Shown here in pieces: positions 36,457-45,861 of a DNA stretch of 64,000 nt (positions are counted from its first letter, which is position 1; each line of letters opens with the position of its first letter). The translations under genes were made by a program, and so were the position numbers. Location of the stretch: NCBI GenBank assembly GCA_020062665.1, contig JAGUVW010000027.1:1-64000 (forward strand), in the 5' to 3' direction. The notes below the pieces were generated by a model. It saw only the letters and a list, made by a program, of their open reading frames with translations, did not search any database and was not told the DNA's origin. The DNA is from Pseudomonadales bacterium. GTDB taxonomy: Bacteria > Pseudomonadota > Gammaproteobacteria > Pseudomonadales > Ketobacteraceae.

Positions 36457-36933
36457 TTACTTGGACTTCTCGACCATGTAGTCCACCACGGCCTTGATGT
36501 CGTCATCGGAGCAGGCACCACAGGTGCCCCTGGGCGGCATCATATTGAGGCCGTTGATGGCGTGGGCGTAGAGGGTATCGTTGCCTTGGGCGATACGGGC
36601 TGTCCAGTCCGCAGCAACGCCTGTCTTGGGCGCGCCGGCTGCACCGGTAGCATGGCAGGCCATGCAGGAGCCGTTATAGATCTCTTCCGGCGACTTCTTG
36701 GTTTCCGCAGCGGCAACAGTAGCGCCAGCGCCGCCGCAGTCTTCACCCTGGATGCACACCTTCGCGTCCGGCTGGGTGCGGGCATCGATCTTGGCGGGGC
36801 TCATGATGGAACGGGTGCCCATCGGCTCGCCGTTGCCGGTCTGATCCGCCAGCTTGGAGGCCAGTGTCGGGCCAGAAATGACAACACCAGCAAAAAATGC
36901 AGCTGAAACAAACAGTTGCTTCATATTGACCAT
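36457..36933 (-). CDS. Cytochrome c5-type monoheme cytochrome
   Basis: A 158-residue periplasmic protein: signal peptide (ending PTLA-S), a linker, and one heme-binding domain with CMACH (about 90-94), axial Met in MMPPRGTCGACSDDDIKAVVDYMV, and the extra Cys pair CGAC typical of c5. There is also a Cys pair KVCIQGEDCGG in the linker. It should shuttle electrons in the periplasm. ATG 36933 has GAGAGG upstream; ATG 36924 is an alternative. Confidence 0.9.
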   Translation of the reverse strand: MVNMKQLFVSAAFFAGVVISGPTLASKLADQTGNGEPMGTRSIMSPAKIDARTQPDAKVCIQGEDCGGAGATVAAAETKKSPEEIYNGSCMACHATGAAGAPKTGVAADWTARIAQGNDTLYAHAINGLNMMPPRGTCGACSDDDIKAVVDYMVEKSK

Positions 36934-37043
36934 GTTGAACTAACCTCTCTCCTGAAAGCTTCGCACCCGGAATCAGGCCCCAAACGAAGCGGTGACAAAA
37001 TGATGAGCGCGCAAGTATACCGTCAAGTTGCGGAAAAACGGAA

Positions 37044-37565
37044 TCACGGGGAGGGAAACTGCGCCAGAATGCTGGCGACCTGTTCCCTGAGGCTGGCATC
37101 GCGCTCCGCCGGTGCCTTTTCGTCGTAGTAGCGCAGCACGGTCTGACCGGCCCAGATCACCGCACGCGTGGCAGGATCGATCAGCAACAGGGTGAGCCGG
37201 CTTTCGTCCCGCTCCTGCACGTAGTAGCTGGGCTGCATACCCCACCAGTACGGATACCAGCCGTAATAGCCGTAGAAGTTGGAGCGGGTTTCGTAGCGGC
37301 GATCAATGGCGTAGTCGATATCCACCCAGACCTGGGCCTGATCCACCGGCACTTCGGTCATCCCCCGGGCGGCCAGGCCTTCGCTAAAGGCGCGCTGGAT
37401 ACGGGTCTGATCCAGGCTTTTGTAGACCTGATGGGCGCCTTCGTCCGGCACCCAGGCATACCGGGTGAGCCCCTTGAACGTGGCGTTGCGATCGTAATCG
37501 ATGCGGGGGGTGTAGGGTGCACAGGACACCAGGATCAGCAACGTCGACAACAGCAGGCTACGCAT
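37044..37565 (-). CDS. DUF4136 lipoprotein (1)
   Basis: A 173-residue protein with a lipobox (LILVSCAPYT, Cys15) and a DUF4136 domain (FKGLTRYAWVPD at the start, RIQRAFSEGLAARGMTEVP, QVWVDIDYAIDRRYE, ESRLTLLLIDPATRAVIWAGQ). A Tyr/Trp-rich stretch (YGYYGWYPYWWGMQ) is notable. Function unknown. It lies 12 bp after a second DUF4136 gene. Confidence 0.85.
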   Translation of the reverse strand: MRSLLLSTLLILVSCAPYTPRIDYDRNATFKGLTRYAWVPDEGAHQVYKSLDQTRIQRAFSEGLAARGMTEVPVDQAQVWVDIDYAIDRRYETRSNFYGYYGWYPYWWGMQPSYYVQERDESRLTLLLIDPATRAVIWAGQTVLRYYDEKAPAERDASLREQVASILAQFPSP

Positions 37566-37577
37566 TTAAGGAAGGCC

Positions 37578-38120
37578 TCACTTGTCGCTTTTGGGCGGGA
37601 AATTGGCCAGCATCTCTGCCACCAGTTCATTGACCAGCGCATCCCGCTGCTCAGGGCGCATGGAATCCCTCAGATATTCGTTGGCTTTGGCCGTCCACAC
37701 CACCTGCTGACGCTTGGGATCGACCACATCCACCACCAGGCGCCCCTCCATAATCTGCTTGGCCTGTGGCCCGGTGCTTACTCCCATGCCCATGTTACCG
37801 GTGCCAAAACCGACTCCGAAACTGACGCCGGAGTTATCCAGCTTCGCCTCCTGCTCCACCCGGTAGGCCACCCAGAGATCCGCCTGCTCACGGGGGGCTT
37901 CTTTCAGGCCACGGGCCGCCAGCTGCTTGCGCAGGGCAGCGGCGATGCGGTTGTTGTCCAGCGACTGAAACTCGGGGCCGCTAGCGGGATCGGACAGGGC
38001 GTAGGATGCTGCGCCAGCCGCAGGCATGGCAGTAGCCGGATCGTAATCAATGGATACCAGCGAGCGGGAACAGGCAGCCAGAACGGATAGCAGAATGAAG
38101 AGCAGGGAACGCAGGATCAT
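37578..38120 (-). CDS. DUF4136 lipoprotein (2)
   Basis: A 180-residue protein with a lipobox (SVLAACSRSL) and DUF4136 features (RIAAALRKQLAARGLKEAPREQADLWVAYRVE, EGRLVVDVVDPKRQQVVWTAKA). A Gly-rich loop (VSFGVGFGTGNMGMGVSTG) occupies the place of the aromatic stretch of its neighbour. ATG 38120 starts the signal peptide; the longer frame to 38177 is unlikely. The pair probably arose by tandem duplication and is one transcript. Confidence 0.85.
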   Translation of the reverse strand: MILRSLLFILLSVLAACSRSLVSIDYDPATAMPAAGAASYALSDPASGPEFQSLDNNRIAAALRKQLAARGLKEAPREQADLWVAYRVEQEAKLDNSGVSFGVGFGTGNMGMGVSTGPQAKQIMEGRLVVDVVDPKRQQVVWTAKANEYLRDSMRPEQRDALVNELVAEMLANFPPKSDK

Positions 38121-38202
38121 TGGGTGCTCCAGGGGGACAAACGCGGGCTGAGAAGCATTTAAGATACGCCAAAGCAAGCCACTCAGGGAACAGGAACGGG
38201 CG

Positions 38203-38231
38203 TAGACTTTATCGAATCATGCGCTTATCAT
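38203..38231 (+). promoter_or_regulatory. Possible promoter of tRNA-Arg
   Basis: TAGACT (38203-38208) and TATCAT (38226-38231) are 4/6 and 5/6 matches to the sigma-70 boxes with a 17-nt spacer, about 50 nt before the tRNA. Confidence 0.35.
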
Positions 38232-38286
38232 GGCTGCCCTTGACGGCGGGGAGCATATGTCGATAGCCCCTGCCAACTTCCCCTAC

Positions 38287-38363
<77 letters not shown>

Positions 38364-38511
38364 GCTTCACCCGCTGCCTCTCATTCACCGGTTTCCTGTA
38401 CGCCCTGTCCTCCAGCCTGCCACGTTTGCTGAACCACCCCCGCTCTGCTTGGTCATACCTACTTACTGTTTCTACACTGAAGGCTTTCAGGCACGAACAG
38501 GGACTCGTTCT

Positions 38512-39069
38512 ATGGCTCAACACTGGCGCAATACGGCGGAAGGTTATGGCTGGATCAGCATCGCGCTGCACTGGGTGTCGTTTGTGCTGGTGCTGTTTCT
38601 GCTGGTGGAAGGCGCCTGGATGGTGACGCTGACCTATTACGATCCGCTCTATCACACGCTGCCGCACTGGCACAAAGTAGCGGGGGTGGCAATTGTGCTG
38701 CTCACCGTTGTCCGGCTGGCCTGGCGTCTGACCAATCCACGGCCTGCCCTGTTGCCGGCACCGTCCTGGCAGCACTGGAGCGCGCGGCTGGTACATCTGG
38801 CGTTTTACGTTGCGCTGGTGGCGCTGGCTGTCACCGGTTACATCATCACCACCGCCAAGGGCAAACCGATCGAGCTGTTCTGGGGCTGGCAGATTCCCGC
38901 CTGGCGTAGCTGGCCGAGCGATCTGCAGGAATTGCACGGTTTTCTGCATCGCTGGATTGCCTATGGGGTGGGCGCGCTGATGGTGCTGCACGCCGGCGCT
39001 GCGCTGTTTCATCATTTCATCCAGCATGATTCAACCTTGCGGCGGATGTTGCGGCCACCCCGCCACTAG
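38512..39069 (+). CDS. Cytochrome b561 family protein
   Basis: A 185-residue inner-membrane protein with four helices and His residues placed for two b hemes (SIALHWVSFVLVL, LPHWHKVAGV, LHGFLHRWIAY, VLHAGAALFHHFI). It probably moves electrons from quinol to the periplasm. ATG 38512 (MAQHWRNTAEGYGW) is the true start; the open frame reaches back to 38230 only by translating the tRNA. YceI follows 52 bp later, a common pairing. Confidence 0.92.
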   Translation: MAQHWRNTAEGYGWISIALHWVSFVLVLFLLVEGAWMVTLTYYDPLYHTLPHWHKVAGVAIVLLTVVRLAWRLTNPRPALLPAPSWQHWSARLVHLAFYVALVALAVTGYIITTAKGKPIELFWGWQIPAWRSWPSDLQELHGFLHRWIAYGVGALMVLHAGAALFHHFIQHDSTLRRMLRPPRH

Positions 39070-39121
39070 GATTCAATCATGTTGATCCACCCTCACCCAC
39101 AACAACACAAAGGACGACCCC

Positions 39122-39739
39122 ATGAAAACACTGACTTCCCTGCAACGTTCAACCCGCGCCATTGCACTGGCCAGCGCACTGCTGTTGCCTGCCACGCTGC
39201 TCACCAGCTCGCCTCTGCTGGCGGCGCCCGAACGCTATGTACTGGATACCCAGGGCGCCCACGCGTTCATCCAGTTCAAGATCAGTCATCTGGGTTACAG
39301 CTGGCTGCTGGGCCGCTTCGACACCTTTGCCGGTGAATTCACGGTGGACAAGGACAAGATCGAAACCTCCAGCGTGAATGTGTCCATCGACGTAGCGAGT
39401 GTGAATTCCAATCACGCGGAGCGGGACAAGCATTTGCGCGGTTCTGATTTCTTCCATGTAGAAAAATTTCCCAAGGCCAGTTTTGTCAGCACCAAGGTGG
39501 AAAAAACCGGTGACACTACCGCGGACATTCACGGCAATCTGACGCTGAAAGGCGTGACCAAACCCGTGGTGCTGAAAGCGGTGTATATTGGCAGCGGTGC
39601 CGATCCCTGGGGTGGCCAGCGGGCAGGCTTCGAGGCCACCACTGAAATCGTGCTGAAGGATTTCGGTATCGATTACGACCTGGGGCCGGCGTCCACCTCG
39701 GCGCAGATTTACATTTCTGTCGAAGGCATTCGCCAGTAA
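39122..39739 (+). CDS. YceI-family periplasmic lipid-binding protein
   Basis: A 205-residue protein with a signal peptide (cleavage near LLAA-PERY) and a lipocalin-like YceI barrel ([53 protein letters not shown]). Such proteins bind isoprenoid quinones or other amphiphiles; with the cytochrome b561 just upstream it probably forms a quinone or redox-stress unit. A 9-bp hairpin (39752-39760/39779-39787) follows the gene. Confidence 0.92.
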   Translation: MKTLTSLQRSTRAIALASALLLPATLLTSSPLLAAPERYVLDTQGAHAFIQFKISHLGYSWLLGRFDTFAGEFTVDKDKIETSSVNVSIDVASVNSNHAERDKHLRGSDFFHVEKFPKASFVSTKVEKTGDTTADIHGNLTLKGVTKPVVLKAVYIGSGADPWGGQRAGFEATTEIVLKDFGIDYDLGPASTSAQIYISVEGIRQ

Positions 39740-39751
39740 CCGCTGTCTACC

Positions 39752-39787
39752 GGCAGGGATTACGTTGGGTGAAGCGTGATCCCTGCC
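39752..39787 (+). terminator. Hairpin after yceI
   Basis: GGCAGGGAT and ATCCCTGCC form a perfect 9-bp stem with an 18-nt loop just after the yceI stop. No U tract follows, so termination is uncertain. Confidence 0.35.
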
Positions 39788-39878
39788 CGGCTTGTTGCTG
39801 ATTTCGTCATCGTCGCCATTGCGGGAATGCAGCGCCGGCGCTATGTTTCCGGGAACAGCCCTCACCACGGACAGGTTT

Positions 39879-42800
39879 ATGGCGGAACCCCCCGGCACAG
39901 CATCCCGTCCCACCGGCATTCGGCGCGGTCAGATCATGACATTTGCCATCGCGCTGGTGATCGCCGCCAGCCTGCTGGCATTGCAACAATCGCCCCGCCC
40001 CAATCCGCTGGCTCCGCCTTCGCTGCTGGATATTCTGTTTTATCCTCTGGAAATTCACGGCGAGCTGCGGCTGGCCACCATGAATCAGGATATTCACGCA
40101 CTGCACGCCAGTCGCGACGGACGCCGACTGTGGGTGGTGGGCAACAATGGATTGATTGCATTCAGCGATGATGGCGGTTCGAGTTGGACGCTGCAGAATT
40201 GGACGCTGCCAGGGGAATCGAATCAGCCCGCCAGACCATCGCAGGATTCACTGCCGCTTCAGCCGGAAGAATTACCCGCTTCGCGCCCACCCGCCGCGGC
40301 GTGGATCAATCGGCTGTCGCCGCTGCAGGCTGCCTACGCCGGTGAAATGCCTGCCGCCAACGACGCGCCGACGCCGCCCCCGAAACAACCTTACCTGCAG
40401 AATGTGGAACCCAACGCAGCACCGGTAATGGAAAAGGTGACGCCGGTACAGGCGCAACCTTACTCGCAGGAATCACCGGCGAATGCGCTGCCTCTGGCAT
40501 CCTCGTCGCGCGCACTGCCACGCAAGCCGCACTGGCGCTCGATTTACTTTCTGGATGAAAAACAGGGCTGGATCGGCGGCGATCTGGGCGTGGTGTTGCG
40601 CACCAGCGACGGTGGCGAAACCTGGCAGGCCAGCCGGCTGCCCGTGGATGTGATGATTCAGGGCGTGGTGTTTGTGCGCGCGGATCTGGGCTGGGCCATT
40701 GCGGACAGCGGCGACTATTTCCATAGCACCGATGGTGGCGTCAGCTGGTCGTACGGCCGCACCCTCAGCCGCAATCCGCTGCTGCAGATTCAGGCCCGCG
40801 CCAATCGCGTGTGGATCAGTGATGGGCGCGGCCTTTATGTGGCGTCGCCGGGCAGGGATCCGTGGCTGAATGCTCAGCGCAGCCCGTTTGAAGACAACCG
40901 CTTTTTCTTCATTGATGATCAGCGGGGCTGGAGTGTCGGCAATGGCGGCGCGATTCACATCAGCTACAGTGGCGGCCGCCAGTGGGAACCCCTGCGCGGC
41001 AACAGCAGCGAGGATCTGCGGGATGTGATTTTTGTGGATCAACTACACGGCTGGGCGACTGGCAAACGCGGCAGTGTACTGACTACAAGTGACGGCGGTG
41101 ACACCTGGGCGCCGCAGAATTCCGGCACTCCATCGACGCTGAACAGTGTGGTATTCATCGACCGGGAACGGGGCTGGATCGCTGGCGATGGCGGCGTGCT
41201 GCTGGCAACGCAGGACGGTGGCGGGCACTGGTTTCCACTCACCCGCCCGGCCAGTGACACCGCTGCCGATGCGCGCTATCAGCGCTACCCCGCCCTGTGG
41301 TACTGGCTGGTGTGCATGGTGGCGCTGGCGCTGATTCTGCTGGCGCCACGCTTTCAACGCAAACTGCGCGCCCAGAGCACCAGCGTCGCCGACATTCTGG
41401 CATCCGATCGCCCGCTGCGCCCGGGTGATCCCGATCCGCTGCAGTTCGGTCGCATTGCCCGCGGCCTGTCGCGCTTCATTCGCAATCCCGCCACCGAACC
41501 GCCGCTTACCATCGCCGTCACCGGTGAATGGGGCACTGGCAAAAGTTCGCTGATGAGTCTGCTGTTTCATGATCTGAAGCGGCAGGGTTTTACGCCAGTG
41601 TGGTTCAACGCCTGGCATCACCAGAAAGGCGAGCAGCTGCTGGCATCGCTGTACGCAACCATTCGCGAGCAGGCGGTGCCGGGGCTGGCGAAATTTCACG
41701 GCGGCGTGCCGGTAGGCATGCTGTTTCGCCTGCGTCTGTTGTATCGCCGCAGTCGCCGGCGCTGGCTGCTGGCGTTGTTGCTGCTGGCACTGCTGGCCAG
41801 TACCGGCAGCTATATGATGAGTCACGACACGGCGCTGACAGCGCTGAATCTGGCGCACCTGTTCAGCACCGGCGAGCAGGAGTGGATGGACAAACTCGTG
41901 CTGGCGCTGATCGGTATCTTTCCGCCGCTGGCTGCGCTCTACAACGGGTTGCGCGCGTTCGGCATTCGTCCATCCAGCCTCATCACCACCACACCGGAGC
42001 ACAGTGGCTCCCATACGCTGGATCCCGGCGCACGCCAGCGTTTCGCCCGCCAGTTCAGCGATGTGAGCGAATCGCTGGAACTGGGCCGCATGGTGATTTT
42101 CATCGACGATCTGGATCGCTGCAGCAAAGAGAACGTGCTGGAGATTCTGGAGACGATCAACTTTCTGTCGGTGTCCGGCAACTGCTACATCATTCTGGGC
42201 ATGGCCGAGGAATGGGTGAAAACCTGCGTGGGACTGGGCTTCAAGGATCTGGCGGAAGCCAAGCTGATGCCGGGGGATGCGCATTCGCCGGGGCATCTGC
42301 AGGAATTCGCCGAGCAGTATCTGGAAAAGCTCATCAACATCCGCGTGCCAGTGCCCACGCTGACGGCGACGGATGCCGGCAACCTGCTGGTGCCACCGCC
42401 CAGCGCAAGCGCCCGCAAGCTGTCGCCGTTGCGCGAGCGGCTGCAACAGTGGCGCAAGGCGCTGCTGCGCCGCAATCAGTGGCTGGCGCTGATCGGCGTG
42501 ATCGTAGCAGGTCTGGTGGCAGGCTATTTCTGGCAATCGGACTGGATCTGGATGGCCCAAACACCGGCCAAACCAGCGGCGCAGGATCTGGCGGTGTGGC
42601 AGGATGTGCGGCTGGAACAGGTGGCTCTGGCAGAGGGCGAACCACGCCTGATGCTGAGTATCGGCGCGAACAATGAAACACCGCGCCGCCGCAGCGGGCC
42701 GGACTGGGAGCTCGTGCTTCAGGGTCAGCCCGAAGCAGCACGGGATGGCATTGTGCTGAAGAATTTCAGCAGCAGCGGCGAGCCCGTGCGCTTGTTGTTG

Positions 42801-43520
42801 CGTCAGCAAACCACAACAATCACCGAAGCACCGGCGCTGCAATCATCCAGCCGCCAGGATCTGACATCTGCCATTGCCGTCAACGATGCGGTGATCGATC
42901 AATCCCGCGCGCGGGAAACGCTGCTGTCGCGGGTACTCAACTGGCTGACGCTGTCCGCCGTGCTGCTGGCACTCGGCGTGCTGGTGTTGCTCCAGAGTCT
43001 GCGTCACACCCACCGTGTCGAACGGGATTCACCCCGTTTCCAGAATGCGCTGAAAGTGTGGCAGCCGTGGATCGCCGCACGCCGGCTGACACCGCGCAAC
43101 ATCAAGCGCTACATGAACCGGGTGCGTTACATCGCCATGCGGTTCCGCGAGGAACCAGTGCCGCCTGCCACGCTGTGGCAGCGATTGCGGCAGAAGCTGC
43201 CCGGTGCCGATCAGCCCCTGCAGGCCTGCGCCATCGACGAAGCGATTCTGGTGGCGCTCAGTGCCATTCAGATGATCGACCCGGACTGGGTGACAGACGG
43301 GGAAAAATTTGCCCGCCTCACCAAGGGTGATGTGCGCAGTCTCTACGCCGAGGCTTTTTCTGCTGATGCCGCCAGCGCGGAACAGCAGACGCCATTGCTG
43401 CAAGCCTTCGAGCAGTCCATCCGCGATCATGTGAGTCAGTTCGGCGATGCGGTGTTCAGTGATCCGCTGCAGCGGCAAAATTTCCTCGATGTGATGGCCC
43501 AGGCCCGTCAGCAAGCCTGA
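39879..43520 (+). CDS. YCF48-like propeller fused to membrane KAP-type P-loop NTPase
   Basis: A protein of about 1213 residues. TM1 (about 21-37) is followed by a presumed periplasmic propeller (about 65-455) with six repeats of the BNR/YCF48 pattern 'GW..G..G.i..(S/T).DGG..W', e.g. GWIGGDLGVVLRTSDGGETW; a Pro/Ala-rich insert (about 110-215) splits the first two repeats. After TM2 (about 473-489) comes a cytoplasmic KAP-type NTPase: Walker A VTGEWGTGKSSLMS (about 549-557), WFNAWHHQKGEQLLASLYA, a TM pair inserted at about 628-690 as KAP proteins have, and Walker B VIFIDDLDRCSKENVLEILE (739-748). TM5 (about 867-885) and TM6 (about 1020-1039) bracket a second outer segment; the C-terminus is helical. 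ATG 39879 has GGACAGG just before; 39936 or 39792 are possible. Role unknown. Confidence 0.8.
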   Translation: MAEPPGTASRPTGIRRGQIMTFAIALVIAASLLALQQSPRPNPLAPPSLLDILFYPLEIHGELRLATMNQDIHALHASRDGRRLWVVGNNGLIAFSDDGGSSWTLQNWTLPGESNQPARPSQDSLPLQPEELPASRPPAAAWINRLSPLQAAYAGEMPAANDAPTPPPKQPYLQNVEPNAAPVMEKVTPVQAQPYSQESPANALPLASSSRALPRKPHWRSIYFLDEKQGWIGGDLGVVLRTSDGGETWQASRLPVDVMIQGVVFVRADLGWAIADSGDYFHSTDGGVSWSYGRTLSRNPLLQIQARANRVWISDGRGLYVASPGRDPWLNAQRSPFEDNRFFFIDDQRGWSVGNGGAIHISYSGGRQWEPLRGNSSEDLRDVIFVDQLHGWATGKRGSVLTTSDGGDTWAPQNSGTPSTLNSVVFIDRERGWIAGDGGVLLATQDGGGHWFPLTRPASDTAADARYQRYPALWYWLVCMVALALILLAPRFQRKLRAQSTSVADILASDRPLRPGDPDPLQFGRIARGLSRFIRNPATEPPLTIAVTGEWGTGKSSLMSLLFHDLKRQGFTPVWFNAWHHQKGEQLLASLYATIREQAVPGLAKFHGGVPVGMLFRLRLLYRRSRRRWLLALLLLALLASTGSYMMSHDTALTALNLAHLFSTGEQEWMDKLVLALIGIFPPLAALYNGLRAFGIRPSSLITTTPEHSGSHTLDPGARQRFARQFSDVSESLELGRMVIFIDDLDRCSKENVLEILETINFLSVSGNCYIILGMAEEWVKTCVGLGFKDLAEAKLMPGDAHSPGHLQEFAEQYLEKLINIRVPVPTLTATDAGNLLVPPPSASARKLSPLRERLQQWRKALLRRNQWLALIGVIVAGLVAGYFWQSDWIWMAQTPAKPAAQDLAVWQDVRLEQVALAEGEPRLMLSIGANNETPRRRSGPDWELVLQGQPEAARDGIVLKNFSSSGEPVRLLLRQQTTTITEAPALQSSSRQDLTSAIAVNDAVIDQSRARETLLSRVLNWLTLSAVLLALGVLVLLQSLRHTHRVERDSPRFQNALKVWQPWIAARRLTPRNIKRYMNRVRYIAMRFREEPVPPATLWQRLRQKLPGADQPLQACAIDEAILVALSAIQMIDPDWVTDGEKFARLTKGDVRSLYAEAFSADAASAEQQTPLLQAFEQSIRDHVSQFGDAVFSDPLQRQNFLDVMAQARQQA

Positions 43521-43677
43521 ATATAACCGTTGGCAATTTGGCGCGTGTTTTATATAGCCTTCGTTCTGACGTGAGCCCCTCAGCATTTCCGTGAGAGGCT
43601 TTGTGCTACACTTCGATCAAATCACTGCTGAATACACCCCGCTCACCCTGAATTTGCCACTACCGGGAACTGCCGCA

Positions 43678-44922
43678 ATGGATGCGTCTGTCAACCGTAT
43701 GCCGCCACACCACCGAATCGTCGATGGCACGCTGCAGTTGCGCCATGACGGCTCCATCCAGTCCGTCGATACCGCCTTCTGCCAGCTGATCGGCATGAGC
43801 GCGCAGGATCTGCTGGAGCGACACTGGATGTCGCTGTTTCATCCTTTCGATCTGCCGGACATCCAGCAGGCGCTACGCACTTACGCGCAACAGGGCGAAG
43901 CCCACCTGACGGTGCGCAGCGTGTGTTCCGATGGCACCGTCACGCCGGTGTATCTGCATCTGTGCCGCGATGGCGACGCCGGTGGCGATAATGGCGACTA
44001 CTACTGCCTGGTGCTGAACCTGGGTCGCCGCATCGACTACACCACCGAGAAAATGCAGTTCCAGCGCCTGTTCGAAATTTCCCGCGATCTGCTGTGCGTG
44101 GCGAACACCATGGGGTACTTCATCCAGGTGAATCCTGCCTTCAGCCGCCTGCTGGGCTATTCCCGCGAGGAATTGCTGCAGACATCCTTTCTGGAATTCA
44201 TTCATCCCGACGATGTGGATTCCACCCTGGGGGAATTGCGGCGCCTGCGCTCCGGTATCGATACCCTCAATTTCGAGAACCGCTATCGCTGCAAGGATGG
44301 CAGCTGGCGCTGGCTGGCGTGGAGCACACCCGGTTCCAACGGCGACGGGCTGCTGTATGCAGTGGCCAAGGACGTCACTGAGCACAAGGATCTGGAATCC
44401 CAGCTGGCACGGCTGGCGAAATTCGATTTTCTGTCCGGACTGCCCAATCGCAATTATCTCGACGAGGAGCTGCAGCGAGCGCTGGCGCGCGTGCGGCGCA
44501 ACAATCAGGTGCTGGCGGGCTATCGCATTCATCTGGAAGGCCTGCAGCGGATCATCGAGCAGTATGGCCAGGCGGTGGGTGACGATCTGCTGAAGGATTT
44601 CGCGCTGCGCCTGCGTCATTCCCTGCGTGCCAACGATTTTGCTTCCCGCTTCGACAGCGACACCTTCTTTGTGCTGGCGGAGCAGGACGATGCTCCCGAA
44701 GCCGCCACGCTGCCGGGCCGCATCCTGCGCACCATTGCTACGCCGTTTACGCTGGCGGGCCACAATCTGCGGGTGGATGCGCGCATCGGTATTGTTGCGC
44801 ACGCAGGCAACCGTGCATTCGACGCCGAGAATTTTCTGCAGGCGTCGCTGGATGATCTGCTGCAGCGCGAACCACCGCGCAAGGCGCAGCGCGTCAGTGA
44901 AGATCCGCTGCAAGCCAGCTAG
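43678..44922 (+). CDS. PAS-PAS protein with degenerate GGDEF domain
   Basis: A 414-residue cytoplasmic protein. PAS1 spans about 15-120 (LQLRHDGSIQSVDTAFCQLIGM), PAS2 about 130-240 (ISRDLLCVANTMGYFIQVNPAFSRLLGYSREELL, RCKDGSWRWLAWSTP), and a GGDEF-like domain about 250-400 (LARLAKFDFLSGLPNRNYLDEEL). The catalytic GG(D/E)EF is replaced by DSDTF in ASRFDSDTFFVLAEQ, so cyclic-di-GMP synthesis is not expected; it may bind GTP or act as a scaffold. No EAL domain follows. ATG 43678 (MDASVNRMPP) is preferred to 43591. It converges with the response regulator gene at 44947. Confidence 0.85.
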   Translation: MDASVNRMPPHHRIVDGTLQLRHDGSIQSVDTAFCQLIGMSAQDLLERHWMSLFHPFDLPDIQQALRTYAQQGEAHLTVRSVCSDGTVTPVYLHLCRDGDAGGDNGDYYCLVLNLGRRIDYTTEKMQFQRLFEISRDLLCVANTMGYFIQVNPAFSRLLGYSREELLQTSFLEFIHPDDVDSTLGELRRLRSGIDTLNFENRYRCKDGSWRWLAWSTPGSNGDGLLYAVAKDVTEHKDLESQLARLAKFDFLSGLPNRNYLDEELQRALARVRRNNQVLAGYRIHLEGLQRIIEQYGQAVGDDLLKDFALRLRHSLRANDFASRFDSDTFFVLAEQDDAPEAATLPGRILRTIATPFTLAGHNLRVDARIGIVAHAGNRAFDAENFLQASLDDLLQREPPRKAQRVSEDPLQAS

Positions 44923-44946
44923 CAGCTTTCTGCCAACATTTTGCGT

Positions 44947-45861
44947 TTACACCAGGCCTTCCAGATTGCGAATCGCCACTGCCGCGGCGGTGGTGCGGTT
45001 TTCCACGCCCAGCTTGCGAAAGATCTGTTCCAGATGTTTGTTCACGGTGCGCGGGCTCATGTTGAGGATCTGGCCAATCTCGCGATTGGTTTTGCCGTGG
45101 GCGATCCACAGCAGCACTTCCGCCTCCCGCTCGGTGAGCGGGAATTGCCGGCGCAATGCATCGGTCTGGGATGGCCGCTGCGGATCGGTGAGTCGCAGCA
45201 GACGCTCCCCCGGCGCGGCATCGCCCAGATAGGTCACCTGCAGCGGGATCTCCAGTCCCTGCAGGGTGAGCGCGCTGCCACTGCCGGGCGCAAATCCATA
45301 CCAGTGGCGCAGTTGCGGCACCAGTTGCTGATCGAGCCAGAAACGGTCGGCACCGGATTTTTCGAACAGATGATGGGTTTGCGGCGTGGCCCACAGGATC
45401 TCACCATTGCCGGCGGTGGTCAGCAGATACTGGCCGGTGGTGTCGAGCGCGCTGCGCGCACTTTGCGTCATGCGCGCGTTGGCCAGATGCACCCGCATGC
45501 GCGCAATCAGCTCCTGCGCTTTCACCGGTTTGGTGACGTAATCCACACCACCAGCCTCAAAACCTTTCACCACATGTTCGGTGTCGCTGAGGCCGGTCAT
45601 GAAAATCACCGGCACATCCGCCAATTCCTGCTCGCGCTTGAGAATCCGGCAGGTGGCAAAGCCATCCAGGTTGGGCATCATGGCATCGAGCAGAATGATG
45701 TCCGGCTGCATCTTGCGGGCAATGGATATTGCCTGCAAACCTTCCAGTGCCACCAGCACCGTCATCCCGGCATCATCCAGTGCCTGATTGAGCATTCCCA
45801 GGGTTTCCGGCGAATCGTCCACCACCAGGACAACATCGCGCGCATCACCACTGCCTGTCAT
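44947..45861 (-). CDS. LuxR/NarL-type response regulator
   Basis: A 304-residue regulator: receiver domain (VVLVVDDSPETLGMLN, phospho-Asp in IILLDAMMPNLDGF, Thr in IFMTGLS, Lys in YVTKPVKA), a middle region of about 90 residues that looks PAS-like (TGQYLLTTAGNGEILWATPQTHHLFE), and a C-terminal GerE HTH (FPLTEREAEVLLWIAHGKTNREIGQILNMSPRTVNKHLEQIFRKLGV). It overlaps the stop of the NCS1-type kinase gene by 4 bp, so the two form one two-component system. Likely targets are the divergent urt-2/fmd genes, where a palindrome lies at 49343-49354. Confidence 0.93.
   Translation of the reverse strand: MTGSGDARDVVLVVDDSPETLGMLNQALDDAGMTVLVALEGLQAISIARKMQPDIILLDAMMPNLDGFATCRILKREQELADVPVIFMTGLSDTEHVVKGFEAGGVDYVTKPVKAQELIARMRVHLANARMTQSARSALDTTGQYLLTTAGNGEILWATPQTHHLFEKSGADRFWLDQQLVPQLRHWYGFAPGSGSALTLQGLEIPLQVTYLGDAAPGERLLRLTDPQRPSQTDALRRQFPLTEREAEVLLWIAHGKTNREIGQILNMSPRTVNKHLEQIFRKLGVENRTTAAAVAIRNLEGLV

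Noticed and set aside
39879-43520. Phage-defence island around the KAP-type NTPase
   Set aside because: Neighbours are housekeeping or signalling genes (cytochrome b561, YceI, PAS protein); no restriction, toxin or nuclease genes are near, so defence is only one possibility.
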